The notes: generated by a model not told the origin, from the sequence alone. Positions 10,990 through 34,249 are shown, counted from the stretch's first letter. The stretch: 64,000 nt of DNA from Mugil cephalus (GCF_022458985.1 NC_061789.1:20750357-20814356); one strand, 5' to 3'. Numbers and translations are program-made.

Positions 10990-13359
10990 TTTTATTTTCT
11001 ATAAAAGAGATGAGTTTATTCAATGATCATAACAGACTTAATCAGAGACCTCGATAGACCACTCACATACCAAACGATAATCGAGGAAAATGTTTGAACA
11101 ACCCCCCCGCCCCTCCAACAGAACAAATGTAACACAATAAAATACCTGAATAAATCAAACTCTGGGCTGAGCTGTGGGTCAGCACATTCTCTGCAGAACT
11201 CATGGCACATTATGTCCAACAGTTATTGTGAGAAGGAGCAAAGACTAAAAAAAAAAAAGCAATTAAGGATTTCTGTTACCCTTTCAATACCAGTCTAATA
11301 ATAAAATTATATATTCATATATGGTGGACTTCATAGAAATGAAAAGGTGACTTAAGCACAGAAACAAGTTCTCCTAAAGTACTGCTCATCTTTTTAGTCT
11401 CCTCATTAATAGAATGCTTATCTACATCGGGAACATGCCTCCCTGCACCACACACAAAAACACACAGTCACACAGCCGTCCAAATTTACAGTCACACTCA
11501 CAGACTCAAACGCTAGTGTGGCAACGCTGAAACATATCTACCTAAAATCTGTCGACTGAACAAAATGAGAAAGTAGTTGTCATGTGTGTACACTCATAGA
11601 AGTCCAGCTAAAACTAAATTTAAAACCCGAATATTGACAACGGGTAAAATATAAAATGCTGTCTTTTCCTTTTTTTTAATTACCTTTTTTTTTCTTTTTC
11701 TATTTTTTTTCTTTTTTAAACACAAACTCTTTCAAAAGTCTCCCACCCCGTTCAAATATTACACCTCCCATTCCTCACTTTGCCCTTTCTAAACCCCTCA
11801 AAGTGTAATAGAAGCCAACGAGATTTGCAATACAATACAGGCACTGGAGAAAAAACACCGTAAGAGACAAGTAGAGAGGACAGGACGGGTTCAGATTTCA
11901 GCCCATCCAACAATGTCTCCAAGGACAGAATCGGAACTCACATCCACTATTATCAAACAAGAACGAAGATAGAAAGCAAAACTGTTTTTTCCCCCCACCA
12001 TTTTCCATTTCCAGACTTTTGTAATGGTTTTGTTTTGTACTGTCAACAGCGTGCTCTTACTGAATTAGGAGACGATTTGATACAAAAAAAAAACCTTCAT
12101 GATAGAGCTACAGAAAGATGTTAAACGTTTGTCTTATTCCCCTGATTGTCCCGTTTGTTCTTAAGCACTCGGTCTACATTTGATCAAATCCTTTAGATAA
12201 GACCAGAGCATCAACAGCGAGGGGCTTAACTGGTCCGGTAGTGTGACCATTGACGGGTCAATGATACAACCTTATCCAATATGATCTTAAAAACATATAA
12301 TACAAACAATGGTGTGACACTTGTAGTGAAATTATATTAACTAAAGCTCAGAAACGGCTAGATCTTCCCCCTCTTGTGAATTTAAATGAAAAATACAAGG
12401 CAAGATGAAAATGTTAACTGATCTGTCTGTCTTAGATAAATACTTGCTGGAACTATGGTGATGCATATATTCAGTTATTTTTTCCCCCACTAGCTTTCTA
12501 CGATGTTTTAGGACAAGTAATTTAGCATAAAAGATATTGGGTTGTTTGGCATAGATGTAGCTGGCGGAGTGTGTCAGTGTGAAGATTCAAAGAGAAAGGA
12601 AAAAAAATAAGACCCAAAATAAACAGTTATTGTAGTATAAGAAAATACTTCTTTACAGTAGATACTAGATGATGAAAAAGGTCTCCACTGCTCCTAGTCC
12701 TGTTTGTAAATGTTATTGGTTTGTCCATGTGCGCAGGCCATAGATCATGATGTTTAGGAAAGAGGTGTAAGGCAAACTGTACCTTCTCTGCTGAGAAATA
12801 TACATGATTTACAGTATTGAAGTCCCCGCCCCACGCCTCCCACGACTATTTCATGTGTTCACTTACAACAAACAAAACAAAACAGAACATAAAAGACCAG
12901 TCTTCTGCACCATCTCAGACATGTGGCAGTTTGAAAAAACTTCTGCACAGTCTGTCAGTACATTATCAGAGCATTTGTCTCATCCCTGGGAAGTCTTTAC
13001 TGTGGATGCTGTCACCGCCCTGACGCACACCGGAAGAGTCAAGTGTAACAAAGGCAACTGTCCCAACAAGGGGTCCACTTTCTCCTGTTCTGAGACGTCA
13101 GGCAGGCGATGCTAAATTCCCAGGTAATGACATCTGAAACAACGAGACCGTCCCCCGTGTGTCTCGTGTGTTCAGTCCACAAGAGCAAAGCGAGCTGGGA
13201 CCACCGTCCAGCGCTTGCACTCAGTCTCGACAGGGCCCGTCACATAAACATGCAGTCCACGTCCCTCTGTGGTGCACGGTCTCCACATCTCGCTTCAGAG
13301 GACGTCATCCTATTTTTTTTTTTTTCTTTTTTGCAGTTACGTTTCACTTGCTTCTCTCC
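10990..13359 (-). other. brd4: 3' UTR of brd4
   Basis: No exon is seen between the brd4 stop codon and the intergenic DNA below 11 kb. On the minus strand there is an AATAAA signal at 11020-11015, with further AATAAA-like sites near 10983-10995. A UTR of about 2.3 kb is inferred. Reading frames here are short and unconserved. Confidence 0.5.
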
Positions 13360-22044
<8,685 letters not shown>

Positions 22045-22204
22045 TCTGACAGGGTAGGGCGTGGGCTCGGGCCCCGGAGCGGGAGCTGGAGCTGGAGCAG
22101 GGGCAGGGGTAGTGGTGTTGGCAGGACACCAGTTTAGTCTTGGCCCCGGCACAGACTCCACTGACAGAGCACCGCTGATCCCATTGCACTCCTCACTGGA
22201 CTCT
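22045..22204 (-). other. brd4: 5' part of brd4 first coding exon, upstream of the chosen ATG
   Basis: The exon begins at an acceptor (ctgtgtgcag) ending at 22205. The brd4 frame stays open from here to the ATG at 22044 but contains no ATG. It includes [10 protein letters not shown], matching human BRD4 residues 2-11 (SAESGPGTRL), and then an Ala-Pro repeat. An out-of-frame upstream ORF of 16 codons runs 22184-22134. The segment is either 5' UTR or, if an upstream exon supplies an ATG or the CTG at 22167 is used, coding. Confidence 0.6.
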
Positions 22205-24984
22205 CTGCACACAGAAAAGAGAACGTCGGTATTACGAGGACTATAAACACAGTCTTCAGTTAAATTTATCTTTGTTTCAATATTAATTCATTCTAATTTT
22301 ATTTTAATACATAAGATTAGCACAAGATTACACGTAGAAAATTTACAATTTATGCCATGGAAAACATTGTGATAGCCCGTCAAGAAAAACTTGAAGATAT
22401 TCAGCGTGCAACGTGTGATAGACTGCAGTCAGCCGCAGTATCGTTGCCTCTGCTTTGTTCTGTATTACTAACACTCATGAGTGCTCACAGCTGCAGAAAC
22501 AATCATTAAAATAACAAATAATATATTTTTATAATATTAATTTGAGCAAAGCATCTGGTATGAAGGCACTGTTATACTCAAACCCAAGTAATTGGTCAAC
22601 TTCTGAAACCCTCTCAACCCACTCTACATTCTTAAACACTTCATACAGCGCAGTGAACGGATGTAAGAAAATACATGAGGGTTGGACATCTCTCTCAAGC
22701 TCTTTTACTGTTGTAAAGCTACTTATAGCTGGTTTACAACAGAGTGCAACACTGAACTATCCTTTCAAGAATTCTATGTGCTAAATATGAAAGAGCAGAT
22801 AAATCAGGTTTACACATCTTTAAAATATACAATGCCATCTAAAAATAACTACTTCACATAACAATGTTTATTAAATCCTGTTGTGCAATTATTGAACAAC
22901 TGTATAGAGGATTTGAGATTGTTCTTCCTCTCTTTCACATATACTCACTGCAGGGGAACTGTGGAAATATCATGACATCTTGACTGAACTAGATGTGGCC
23001 TCCGATAGTTCCAGTTTATTTGTTATGCACGTGTCTTTCATTAATTAGACACCATATCTAAGGAGTGCACTGCCCACACTCGCTGATAAAGCAACACAAT
23101 AAAACAAAAAATGTTTCACCATGATTAATCTGCCTCTCTTTCTACACAAGTTTGTCAATGAATCAATGACTGTATTCCTAGAGATGGTTCCTTCTTGAAT
23201 GCAACTATGACATTACAGCATTATTTATTACATAATTTAATCAAGAACTGCATTTTTACTATTGAGGAACCCAATGACTATTTTCCCTCATTGGATCTAC
23301 AAAGTGTCCTATGCTACAAGTATTGTAACAAAAATGACATGTTCATTTCTTTTTACTAGATCCTTTGTCTCCTCACTCATGACCTGGGAGTGTTTAGGGA
23401 TGTGGGCGGACAGGGATGGGGGGGGGGGTTGGCGTCATCTGGCAGCTGAGGAACTGTGTGTGTTCCACTACGCACTCAGGCCTACATTATGTCCTCTCCC
23501 AGGAAGTCACGGACATTACATTCGAAATACAAAAGTTGTTGAGACAACAAAAAGGCCAAATAATAATCTACGAATAATAGACTATAAATAATCTAACAAC
23601 AAAAGCACTCTTTATAAAGTTGTACATTTGAGCCTCTATTAGAAACTTAGTCTTCCAGTCTCCCATCTTGAAATCTACCCCCACAACTGGGCCTTGAAAG
23701 ATAAACACACACCACTGTGTAGATCTGTGACTAATCTCATTCTTGATGAGTCACTTTCTGCGAAGAGGGAAGCAGTTTGCACACCACATGATCGCTGCTT
23801 TGGCCTCCCTGAGGCACTCAGACGCAGTTGAGAATCTGTGCGACTTGCCAATATGTTGAATTACCACACGTGAAAAGAAACAGTACCTCTCAGGACGGCA
23901 GTGAATGCATGCCTCAAATCTGTGACTGAGTCCTGAAATACTGCTGAAAGAAATCATGTAATATTTCAAAGTTTTACTGAACTGACTTTTTAAAGAAATC
24001 TACAGACAATGACAAATTAACCAAATCAGCCTAAGTCAGAGTCACCAACTTAAGTCTACTGACTCTACCCAGCCTTTCCTCGTGTATGGGAGAACTACTG
24101 GCACCATGCACATATCACAAGATCTAAAAGGCAATGGAAAAGTTAGAAATGCAAAGGGGTGTCGCACTCAAATGGGTTTTGGATATTGCGTCTTTCCATT
24201 TGTTTCAGAACCTGCAATAACTTACATATTCTTTATGAAGATATTTCCAGTTTTGTGTTTCCGGCACACAAATCTACAGCATCACTGGTTGTCAGATACA
24301 TAAAGGGTTTCAGAGAAAGCTACCCAGAATGTTTAGCTGTCTTCCATGGATCTCGTATGCAGAAACATTTTTTTAAGTAGGGAAGTAAATCATCAAGTGA
24401 TGTAGGGAACAAAGTAGTGTCACCTATAATCATATAGACTGCGCTGAGCTAGAAAATAAGTTATTCTTTGTTGAGAGCGGGTTATAGAACTTTTTAAAAT
24501 GTAGTCATAATAGAGTTTTTGTTTAGTGCATGGCAACACAAAAATAGATTTTCTGGCCAAACTAGAACGACAACATCTGAGTAAGGGAGCAGGAAGTCTG
24601 GGTAGACTGACAGGGATAAGAGCTTAGGTAACCCTTAACAAGCTCGCAACTGAAACACTAAAAAGGAGAGTGGAGTGTATTTGCCAATCAGTTTGATTTT
24701 GTCATTGTTTTATAAAATATGTACAAGAAAATCAAGTAATTCAGTGAGGGTATCTTAATACCTTCAGTGAATTATATCTAACACTTCACTAAGGTAGTGT
24801 ACAGGTATAAATACCCGTCTGTCCATCCTAAGAGAAAGCACATAAGCACTTTCCCAGGACCTTTGATAAAACTGAGCAGTGGTAGTACATGATTGTTGAT
24901 GATGATGACATGGACATAATAAACTTCACTCTCAATAATTTGTCAGGATACCATAGTCTGCCATATTTTCAGTGGGTCTATTGA

Positions 24985-25260
24985 ATATACTCCTTGGCAC
25001 GTTATCCCCGATAGGGTCTCCCAAGGTAGAGTGGTTCTAGACGAAAGGTCAGACAACGAACAGTTCAGAAACTCTGAATGGAGAAAGACAACAACTGTGT
25101 ACCCAGCCCAGATGGGCTCGTGGGCAAGTGCCCGAACTGGATACAAGGGTTTGCCTCCCTGTGGGTCCACCCCAGCAGGAGGACCACGAAGGGTCTAGTG
25201 CAAATCTGGATCAGGCAGAAGACCGTGGCAGGGGGCCTTGACGGCTGGCTCTTAAATGTA
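24985..25260 (+). repeat. teleost interspersed repeat fragment
   Basis: Contains GATAGGGTCTCCCAAGG followed by TGGT.CTAG.CGAAAGGTCAGAC, a motif order that recurs in teleost dispersed repeats. The family was not determined. Local GC is higher than in the flanks. Confidence 0.35.
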
Positions 25261-28200
25261 CAAAAAAAGTCTATCAACTTGAATTGTTAACATTTATGAA
25301 AATTTAAGGGGGTACTGTTAGTAGTCGGGGTGATGTTACTTAAAATCCAGATGATTATTATTATTAATTGATGCAATTACCAAAGAATGTAACAACTACT
25401 TTTAAATTATACATGCGTAGTCCACCTTCAAAGTAGATCGTTTTAAATGTGAAATGACCTACTTCTCACAGTGTCAACAACAAACGCAAAAATGACATCA
25501 TAGATTGTGCTACATGATGTAACATGCTAGTGGATCAAGGACATTATAAACCTGAATCCTAGTCTTTTTGAGTCAGCCAACCGTCTAATAAACTCAACGT
25601 TTCAGGCTTTAAATAAGAGCAGAGGCCAGTTTATTCATTCCTCACCTGACCACACATAGTTCTGTGTACTACACAATATGTCAGAATAAAACACCAGAAA
25701 AACATAAAATGCGAATAAGTAGTATAAAACAGACCAAAGTCTGAACTTCAGGCAAAGACAAACACTGAGTACCACAATCCAATCTCTGGATTTTGTTTTC
25801 CAATGATGACGAGGAATTTCTCCTCCCTGTGTTCCTCCTTAACAGCTTAGTAAGAGAAGCCAGCACTTGGTTTGATATCAAGTATAAAATAAAACCCTGA
25901 TTAAAAAAAGATTAATTATACCGCTGTACCTGAACAGCTCAGTGATACCCATCAGCCCTATAACAATGACAAGTGGAAACACAAAGACACGCAATAACGA
26001 GAACCAGAACATCTCTCACAGGATTCAGGAATCTGCAGTACATTCAATGTGGAAACATTTCCTAGTTACTCTATCCTGTAGTCCCACCAGCAGAAGTTGG
26101 TTCTGTGAGTGTTCCCCAATATTCTCTTTAACACACAAGAAAGCTTGGGTTTTGTAATTAGTCACCTATATCTGTCTTACATGAACATTTGTGAGACAAA
26201 TTAGAGTACAACAATGCTATGCTGCCTATCTCTGGAAAGGGAGACATGGATGCTCCCTTGAGTCAGCTTGCAACATGTTAAATTCATCGAGATCATGTGT
26301 TACTACATTAATAAATTCTTAATGACTGTACTCAGCTTACCTGCTAGCTTCAGTGGACATTCACTTGTCACCAGTTTTGTGAGATACTCTTAAGGACAAA
26401 GCCATCTATGATGTCTTAAGAAATATGACAGTATTATAATTATAACAGACAATTTTCTATACTAATTCATAAATATTACTTAATGTAAATGTATTTTATG
26501 GTAATTACACATAATTACTTGCTGTCACATATAACACAGGATTTCTTCCCTGTGTTTTACTAAAACTTACTATCCATTATATGCTACTTTCTGCTTCACT
26601 TGGATATAATATCATACATTTCATACGTCTACACCTTCGACAACTTTATTTACTTTGCAAAGTTGGATTAATAATAAAAAGTATATTTTAAAAATAAAAA
26701 TACAATGTGATGACACTGTATTGATCCCAGAAGAGAATTTACGAACTCGCTGCCAGTATTTAAATAAAGTCAAACTAAGCCTGCTTTTTTCTGTGAATAG
26801 GTCAGTGACATCTCTACTTTGCACCCTAACAGCTGTCCAAACTCACAGATACCAATTTGCACTGGACTAGTATCATGACAGGACCTCTGCGTCAGAAGAA
26901 ATAGGGAAGTTAATTTGCCTCGTCATTTTTACTTGACAAATCACGGACATTCGTATGGGAATAAGATCACAGATGACTTCCGCAATTATTTTACTAGAGT
27001 TCCCCAGGTAAAACTATTCCTGTGTAGCCAGTCGGGGGAATTTCTGTTTGTACTACATGTTTCACTTTCAACAATGGCGACATAAACGTTCGCCGAAATT
27101 TTGCCGAAGACAAGTCATACAATGTATCTCTGAACCTCCTCCGTTAACCTTTCTTCGAAAACAATCAATTTGAGGAGCAGCCAGAAAAACTTCAGGAGAA
27201 ACATGCTACTACCAAGCAGACCAATCACAGCTCTTGATGTCTGCAGGGTTTCTGTTAACTATGATTAACTTAACATGCAGTTTGAAATTACATTAAATTG
27301 CCCCTCACCCTAAGATTTCTTATACAAATAAGGATAGAAGTGCCATTTAAATTATGCGTTGGCATATATGGGCACAGCATGTTAATTATGTTTTCAAATA
27401 ATTTGGTTAATTCTCGGACTATAACTTAAAACCTAAAAAAACACAGGCATTACTTCAATTTAAATTTGTTCAACAAATAATCAGTCAATTCAAGGCAGAA
27501 ATTTAGCAAACACATATCGAGCAAGAAAGTCTAATTTCAGGACAAACATTTGGGTGTAGCAACTACGATAGTGGTGGGAACATAAAAATAATAGAAAAAG
27601 TTAAATGCTGTCACATTTAAGACAATCAAACAAATATGTTGCTATAATTCCTTTGAAATTACAATGCAACGCAAGTATTATTGTGTTTGGAAGTATTACC
27701 TTGATTTTGTTTTGATCATGGCAGTAGTGTCATAATAAAACTCCACCAGTCTTTATGATAAATTAGAATTACCATGTCTCTACGCCCGCTGCCCAGGTGT
27801 AATAGCAATTTTACGTAGCGGGCTGCTACATGGGTCAGTCACAACAGTCAGTTCCTGCTGCTACATGGCCTACACTGCTCTCAGCTCTGGAATAACAGTT
27901 GACCTTTGACCTGTACATACATCACTGCAGACTGCTGTGGAATGTTTTCTGGCTAGGAAGTGGTTCTGGTTACTGGGGTGGGGGTGCATGTCTCACACAA
28001 GGACATTTGGTCCTGTCTGTAGTCTCACAATGACTGTCCTAATGAAAGGGGGAGAAAAACATAATAGCAAGATGTCTGCGTCCCCCTGTTAAAGTAAACT
28101 ATTAATCATTTAGTCATGGGGTGGGGGTGATCTCAAGCAAAGACAGGCCTGAGGATTCACTGTGAGGCCCTCACTAAGTATCAGAGTGAAGACCTGTTTT

Positions 28201-28329
28201 GCCTGAAAGCAAAGAAATAAATAATTAATTGCCCTACAGTGACAAGACCAAGAGCACCACTCCCGGTTTATTCACACTTTCATAAAACCAATTCAGCCCC
28301 TTTACAGGGAGAAGTCTGAATATTTCTGG

Positions 28330-28440
28330 GAAGGTACTCAGTCATCCAGGTCATGGTAATCCAAAAGGAGTTCAAAAGAGGCAACTGGGCTTGTAGAGTT
28401 TCTTGAAGACGTTTCACCGCTCAACTGAGTTTGAATATTG
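28330..28440 (+). repeat. teleost interspersed repeat fragment
   Basis: Carries GTCATCCAGGTCATGGTAA and, further on, CTTGAAGACGTTTCACC. These two phrases recur together in fish genomes as a dispersed repeat. It is short and of uncertain class. Confidence 0.4.
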
Positions 28441-30836
28441 CTCCTATGCCAGCCAATCTTGATTCCAATGATGCTCGTATCCATCTGTCTCTTTCAGTTT
28501 TTCTCTTCAGATTGACTACCAAATGAAGAATGAGAGTACTTGTATTTTGGGTGATTTAAAAATGGGTCTGAATGGTTAAACATTAAATAAAGAATGTTAA
28601 TTTTTCCTGTGGCACAAAAATTTCATAAATTGTCACTTTCCTACCCTATAGTAAAAGAGTAATGCAATATTAACCGATCATAAACAAGTAAATGTGTGAA
28701 AGTGAAAATTTCAACAAGCCCTGAGATAAGGTTAAATAACTGTATTAGTCATCATTCAGAATTATAGCGATATATTACGGAAATGTATGGATGTAAACTG
28801 CACACAGTAAATATGCTTACTATACCCGAGGGACCAAAACACCAAAACCGCCGGGATATGGTCAGCAACAGACCATTACCTATGACCTACTGGCATGTGA
28901 AGGCCAACAGTCAGCTGTCTGTGTTGAAGTTCAGTATGTACTTATCTTCAAAGAAATTAGTAAGCTATTAAAGAGACCGAATCAATTCAGCAATTTTAAA
29001 TGTTACAGTATTACTGGAATAACGTAATAAACTGTGTGAATTATATTCATGAATTTAATGTGTGTTTACCTTTGCTGCTGGAAACCAAGCAGCTGTGTCA
29101 ATAAAATTCTGTGAGGGAAATACATGTATTTTATAAGACTTTTAATCATTTATTATTTATTTATAGTATTCATAAATGGTCTTTTCTAAGAAGTTTGACC
29201 TTAAATGTGTTCCCCCATTTAATGATGTGCCAATGCAACTTCTTTGCCAGATACATTAAATATGTAGCAGCAGAAGCTCATCATTCCTTACCTTGTAGCA
29301 TGTGACACTCGTCTACTGGCATCTTATTTTAGTGCCTCTGAAACACGGCTTGGAGGGAAACATGTTTCCAATGTTTCTATGGTAGCACTGCAACAGTTTT
29401 TGGCCGCTGCACTGTATTTTTATTCTCGATGGTTCCAAATCCCAGTTTTGGATGCCAACCAATTCAACAGTAACCACCAACAACCTGCACTGCTTATGGA
29501 TCAACTCAAGGGAAGTACAACTAGGTCTATGTTTACATTCCTTATATGTGTATCGAAAGCAGAAATGATTCAGTCTAATGACATGTGTAGTTTCCAATAA
29601 TTCTCTTAAAAGGGCACACAATTAAATAAAGTTCCCGTAGTGTTGATAACTATGCCTTGCTGTATGATTCACTGAATGAACACACAACTTGACTCAAATA
29701 GACTAAACATGAGTCAGGCACGTAACAGGAAAGGGCAATAACCGCATTGTCTCTTTCAAGTTAAAGTAGCAGCTGCTTAGTATGACCAAGCCTAAGTCTG
29801 CCAGGAATCTGGAGAAATTTCTACTACCACCACACACACATACACACACAGCCGCTCTGTTCATCCATAGTCCCCCTTCCCCCAACCCCTCTCTCACCAG
29901 GAGGTAGGTTCATGGCTTCTGGCTGAAATCTGGATAACAATACTATTTCCAACACAACCTGAAGACATACTTCTAAACTTAAGTGTTGTCCTGCGCAAAC
30001 TATAGATGGCTCTAACCACACGATGGTACCACAAACCATGTCCCCCAGCTGATCTTAATTTTAATCTCTTTTAGACCACACATTCAAATTGATAATATTT
30101 TGTAGGAACACAATAAAAACATATCATCTTAAAAGTTTAGAGAAGAATATACATCCCCAGATAATATTACCTCTTCACAGAGACTGAATGTGCAATCTTT
30201 TCCAGAAGGGCATCCAGTTTTTGAAAATCCAGCAAATCATTTGACTTGGCATGCATCTTGTAATCCATTTATGAGCTCCACTAAACAGAAACAGAAACCA
30301 AAAACTAGAAAGCAGCAAGAAAAAATTATACAGAAGTTTGTTTTTCCCTTTTTGCCATCCAAAACACAAAAGAGACTTATTCTTCAGGCTCCAGTATGTA
30401 TCCTAAAATCCCACAGAGAGCGGTCAGTAATCCTTAGTGTAGTCCAAGCGGAGTTTGAGGCTGGCTCTTCCAGGAAAAATGGCCCAGCCTGGAAACAGTG
30501 GGTCCAAGCAGGGAGGAGAGGCTGTTGGAAACCTACAGCCGGTAGGCTGTGTTAGCTGTGTGAACCGGTCCTCTCTCTACCCCATCCCCCTCTCAGCAGT
30601 ACAACGGCCCAGTTGCCACAGGCTCTTCGCTCCATTGTGTGTCCTCTCCAGGGCCTCCCCAACTTAAATGGACACAAGCAGCTAGCGAGATGTGTACAAC
30701 GAAGAGAGGGGAAGGCGAGAGAGGGGAGAGGGCTCCGATAAGATCCTGGCGGAGCACTTTATTCCTCTCTCACCCTCTCTCCAGCGCAGGCAGACCAGCA
30801 TGCAGTTACTCAACAGTAAAAATGGCTCTGCTGCTT

Positions 30837-31061
30837 CCTCATTCAGGAAGCCTCAGCCCACACACCCCTCCCCTCTCTCTCTCTCTCCTACGCGCTTGCT
30901 CATTCCACCCCTCCCCTCTTTCCCCATCAATAGCTTGAGGTCCTTGCTCTCTCTCCTCTCCCTCTCTCATTCTGTTACACCTTTAACACCCCACCCCCTT
31001 CCTGTCTTTCTCTTCCATCCATTTCATCATGCCCCACCCCCACTCACTCTCTTCCCTTAGA
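30837..31061 (+). repeat. C/T-rich low-complexity tract
   Basis: About 225 nt strongly biased to pyrimidines on the plus strand, including a (CT)n run near 30870-30888. The frames through it are low-complexity and not credible proteins. Confidence 0.6.
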
Positions 31062-33390
31062 GTAATCTTGTGTATGCCTTCTACCAATTTATGGGCCGCC
31101 TTATCGACACTCCATCCTATCCTAATCTACCATTCACATTCATTCTGAGGTTGTACTACCACAATACAAAAAAACTTTGTATTTTTCAGAGGGCTAGGGT
31201 AGCTACAACTATATCTATAAAACGTCATTAAAGAAATATGGGTGCACTAGTTTTAATCATTATGAAAAAAACTTTTCGTTAATGGAGGGTTAAAACAATG
31301 CAAAGGGTACAGGAACAGGGTAAAACAAGGAATTACCTTATAGACACATAGAAATATTTAACTCGTACAGGGTCATCAACAACTTCAATGGCAGTAACTG
31401 TACGGTATACACTTAAAGATTTGTATACTAAGAACTTGTGATTAAACTTAACACAAGCAGTATATTACAGTATATTATAGGCCGGTATAACAGTTTGCAG
31501 GTGGGGATGTGATGGAAGAGTAAACTGATCACCATATAAACCCAGAATGTGAAAACAAGCAGACCACCCACCATGACTTTTTCTAGTAGCAACTTCCAAT
31601 AATTATGTTCATGACAGTACAGTGACATACTGCATTAATGTCAGGATGTACAAAACAAGTTGTATCATTTAGATCACTTCAGGTTATATCTTGAGAAATC
31701 TATAACAAAAGTTGGTATTAAGGCAGATAAATAACGAGGAAGAATCATGAATCATTTCACCAAAATATGAACGTGCAAGAAAACAGTGCCTTATTTAATA
31801 TGCCTTGTGTTTTTAAAAAACACCAAAGGGAAAAGTGGGAGGGAACCAGGCAACATTTGTTAGCATAGCTGCCAGGCAGGAATCACAACTGAAGATAATG
31901 AATCTTGAATCTCATTAGACAGACATATTGACACCCTATTTACCCTACACCAATCATCCAACCTGCTTGACAACGTTGCCCCTTTAACTCTGGTAATGTA
32001 ACACCAGACTTTTAACCTCTTATCCACCACTCCCCAGATAACATGAGCAAATCTTGAGTGAGGAAACCGCATAACAATTATCCACGCAAGGGGATAAGAC
32101 ACAAGTATTACTACGGTGTGAGTCTCCATCACAAGGTATTCAACCTCATATCTATACCTAATTTACACTATTCAGACTGAGGCAAGATGACTGATGACCT
32201 CACTTTCAAATCAATCATAAGGCTCATGTGCAAACACATGCCTACACACTTTCACAATTGATCAAATGTCAAAACCCGCTGAGATGAGGCAACTAAAGGG
32301 CCTGCCCATGCAATATGAGATCATTGGTGATTGTAATGCATGTTGTCTGTTTTCATAAATAAAAACAGTAGCAGCATTTCGGTGCAGTAGCCAGACACTG
32401 ATGGCGTCCTCACAGACCCATTTCCCTGTCCACGTGCCATATGCACCACTCCCAGAGACAATACAGCAGCTGCCAGAGTGACAAAGCTCCAACCTACAGC
32501 AATTCAGAGAAGGCCAAACCGATGGCCCTGTCACTGGAGGAGGGGGAGGAGGGGGGGTCGTATTCAGACACAGGGAAGAAGGGAGGGAGGAATGATGGCA
32601 AGAGGAAGGGGCCTAGCAAGTGGAGGATTGTATTTAGACTGGGGGTTGGGTCAGAGGAAGAGGCAGCAGCGCACCGACAGACTGCAAGAAAGTCTGAGAG
32701 CCCTTCCATTAATCATCAGAGTACTGGAGCAGCTGAAATCTACAGGGACCAACAGTGGAGAAAACATGGAACTGGCAATTTGCCAACTTGATAAGGTGTA
32801 GCAAGGACTTGTGTACATATCGCTTTGTCAAGATAAAAGCAAGAGAAAAGGCAAGAAATTTAGTAATTTATAAATTACTAACCTAACAAAGAATGTCTTT
32901 CTAGGAAAATGTTGCTTTAATACTCGGAAAATCTCTAAACATTCAACAACTTGGCAATTACACAAATATACACTTGCTTACAGCCGTAGTTGTTGTTTAC
33001 AACGTTTTGTTTTTTTCATAGTAGACTAAACACTTGCCGACTCAGGGTTAAACTTGAATGACATGCTCCAATGTGGGATAAATTAAAAGATCATCTTATT
33101 AATATCAATCCTGGGGAATTTTAAGTGGCTAGCATAAAGTACAGGTGTGAACATACCTAGGAAGCGTTGGGTCAACATTTAAGTCACTCAAGCTCAGACC
33201 AAATTTACAGGCATTCTGGGACATATTTGACCACATTCATTTGGTACATAGGTACAATGAGTCATGGGTCACATTAAAGACCACCCACTCAGTGGGTGTG
33301 CTCTTGCGTCAGCTGAGTTTTTCCCCAATCATTCACAAAAAAACAAAAAACAAAATGCTATTGTAAATGTTGAACTAGCGTACTCATGTA

Positions 33391-33912
33391 CAGTGGCTTG
33401 TAAAAGTATTCATATCCCTTGAACTCTTCCATATTTTGTCATGTTACAACCGTAAACATAAATATATTTTATTTGAATTTTATGTGAAAGGCCAACACAC
33501 AGTGGTACACAATTGTGAAGTAGAAAAAAAAATAATCATGACACAAAAATAGTAAAAAAGTGCAGTGTACAAAAGTATTCAGGCCCTCTTTCTCTGAGTG
33601 CAACCAATTGCCTTTAGCAGCCTGATTGATTAATACAATGTTGACCTAATGACTAAATAGATTTCACCTGTGTGTAATCTAATCTCAATACAAATACAGC
33701 TGTTCTGTGATGCTCTCAGAGGTAGGTTAAGAGAATATTGGGGAGCAACAGCATCATGAAGCCCAAGGTACACACCAGACAGGTCAGGGATAAAGTTAAG
33801 TTTAAAGCAGGGTGAGGCTATAAAAAGCATATTCCCAAGCTTTGAACATCTCACAGAGCACTCTTCAATTCATCACCCGGAAATGGAAAGAGTACAGCAT
33901 AACTGCACAGAG
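33391..33912 (+). mobile_element. truncated Tc1/mariner element
   Basis: Starts CAGTGGCTTGTAAAAGTATT preceded by TA, the target dinucleotide, as in fish Tc1-like elements. Downstream sequence at about 33757-33912 can be read, with frame breaks, as the N-terminal helix-turn-helix part of a Tc1 transposase (MKPK, QVRDKV and NGKS-type pieces). The rest of the transposase and the right terminus were not found, so it is an inactive fragment. Confidence 0.7.
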
Positions 33913-34249
33913 AAGACATCTGACTAGATGGTGTGTAGGAGGCAGAAGAAGGGAACATTCTCTGTGTTTGTCCAGCTGTTGAGTGATGTGACTGAGGAAA
34001 TGCATTTTGGACCACAGCTGTTGTGGTCTTGTGTTGCTGTAATGCTGAGTTACATTTCTGGGGAGGTCCAAGTTAGGGTACATGGTAGGCTACAGCATAG
34101 GGACTATAATGAAGATTTGTGAATAGAGGAACAAAATTACCCAATAAAAACTAACAACCAAAAGCAGTTAATTCCTTCAGGAGACACCGGAGATCAAACC
34201 ATGAGCTAAAAAAAAAGTTTATATTGGACTAGGTGAATAGAGACACAGG

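Noticed and set aside
32441-32791. Two overlapping plus-strand frames of over 100 codons
   Set aside because: Purine-rich sequence keeps both frames open; their charged Gly/Lys/Glu-rich products are low-complexity and resemble nothing known.
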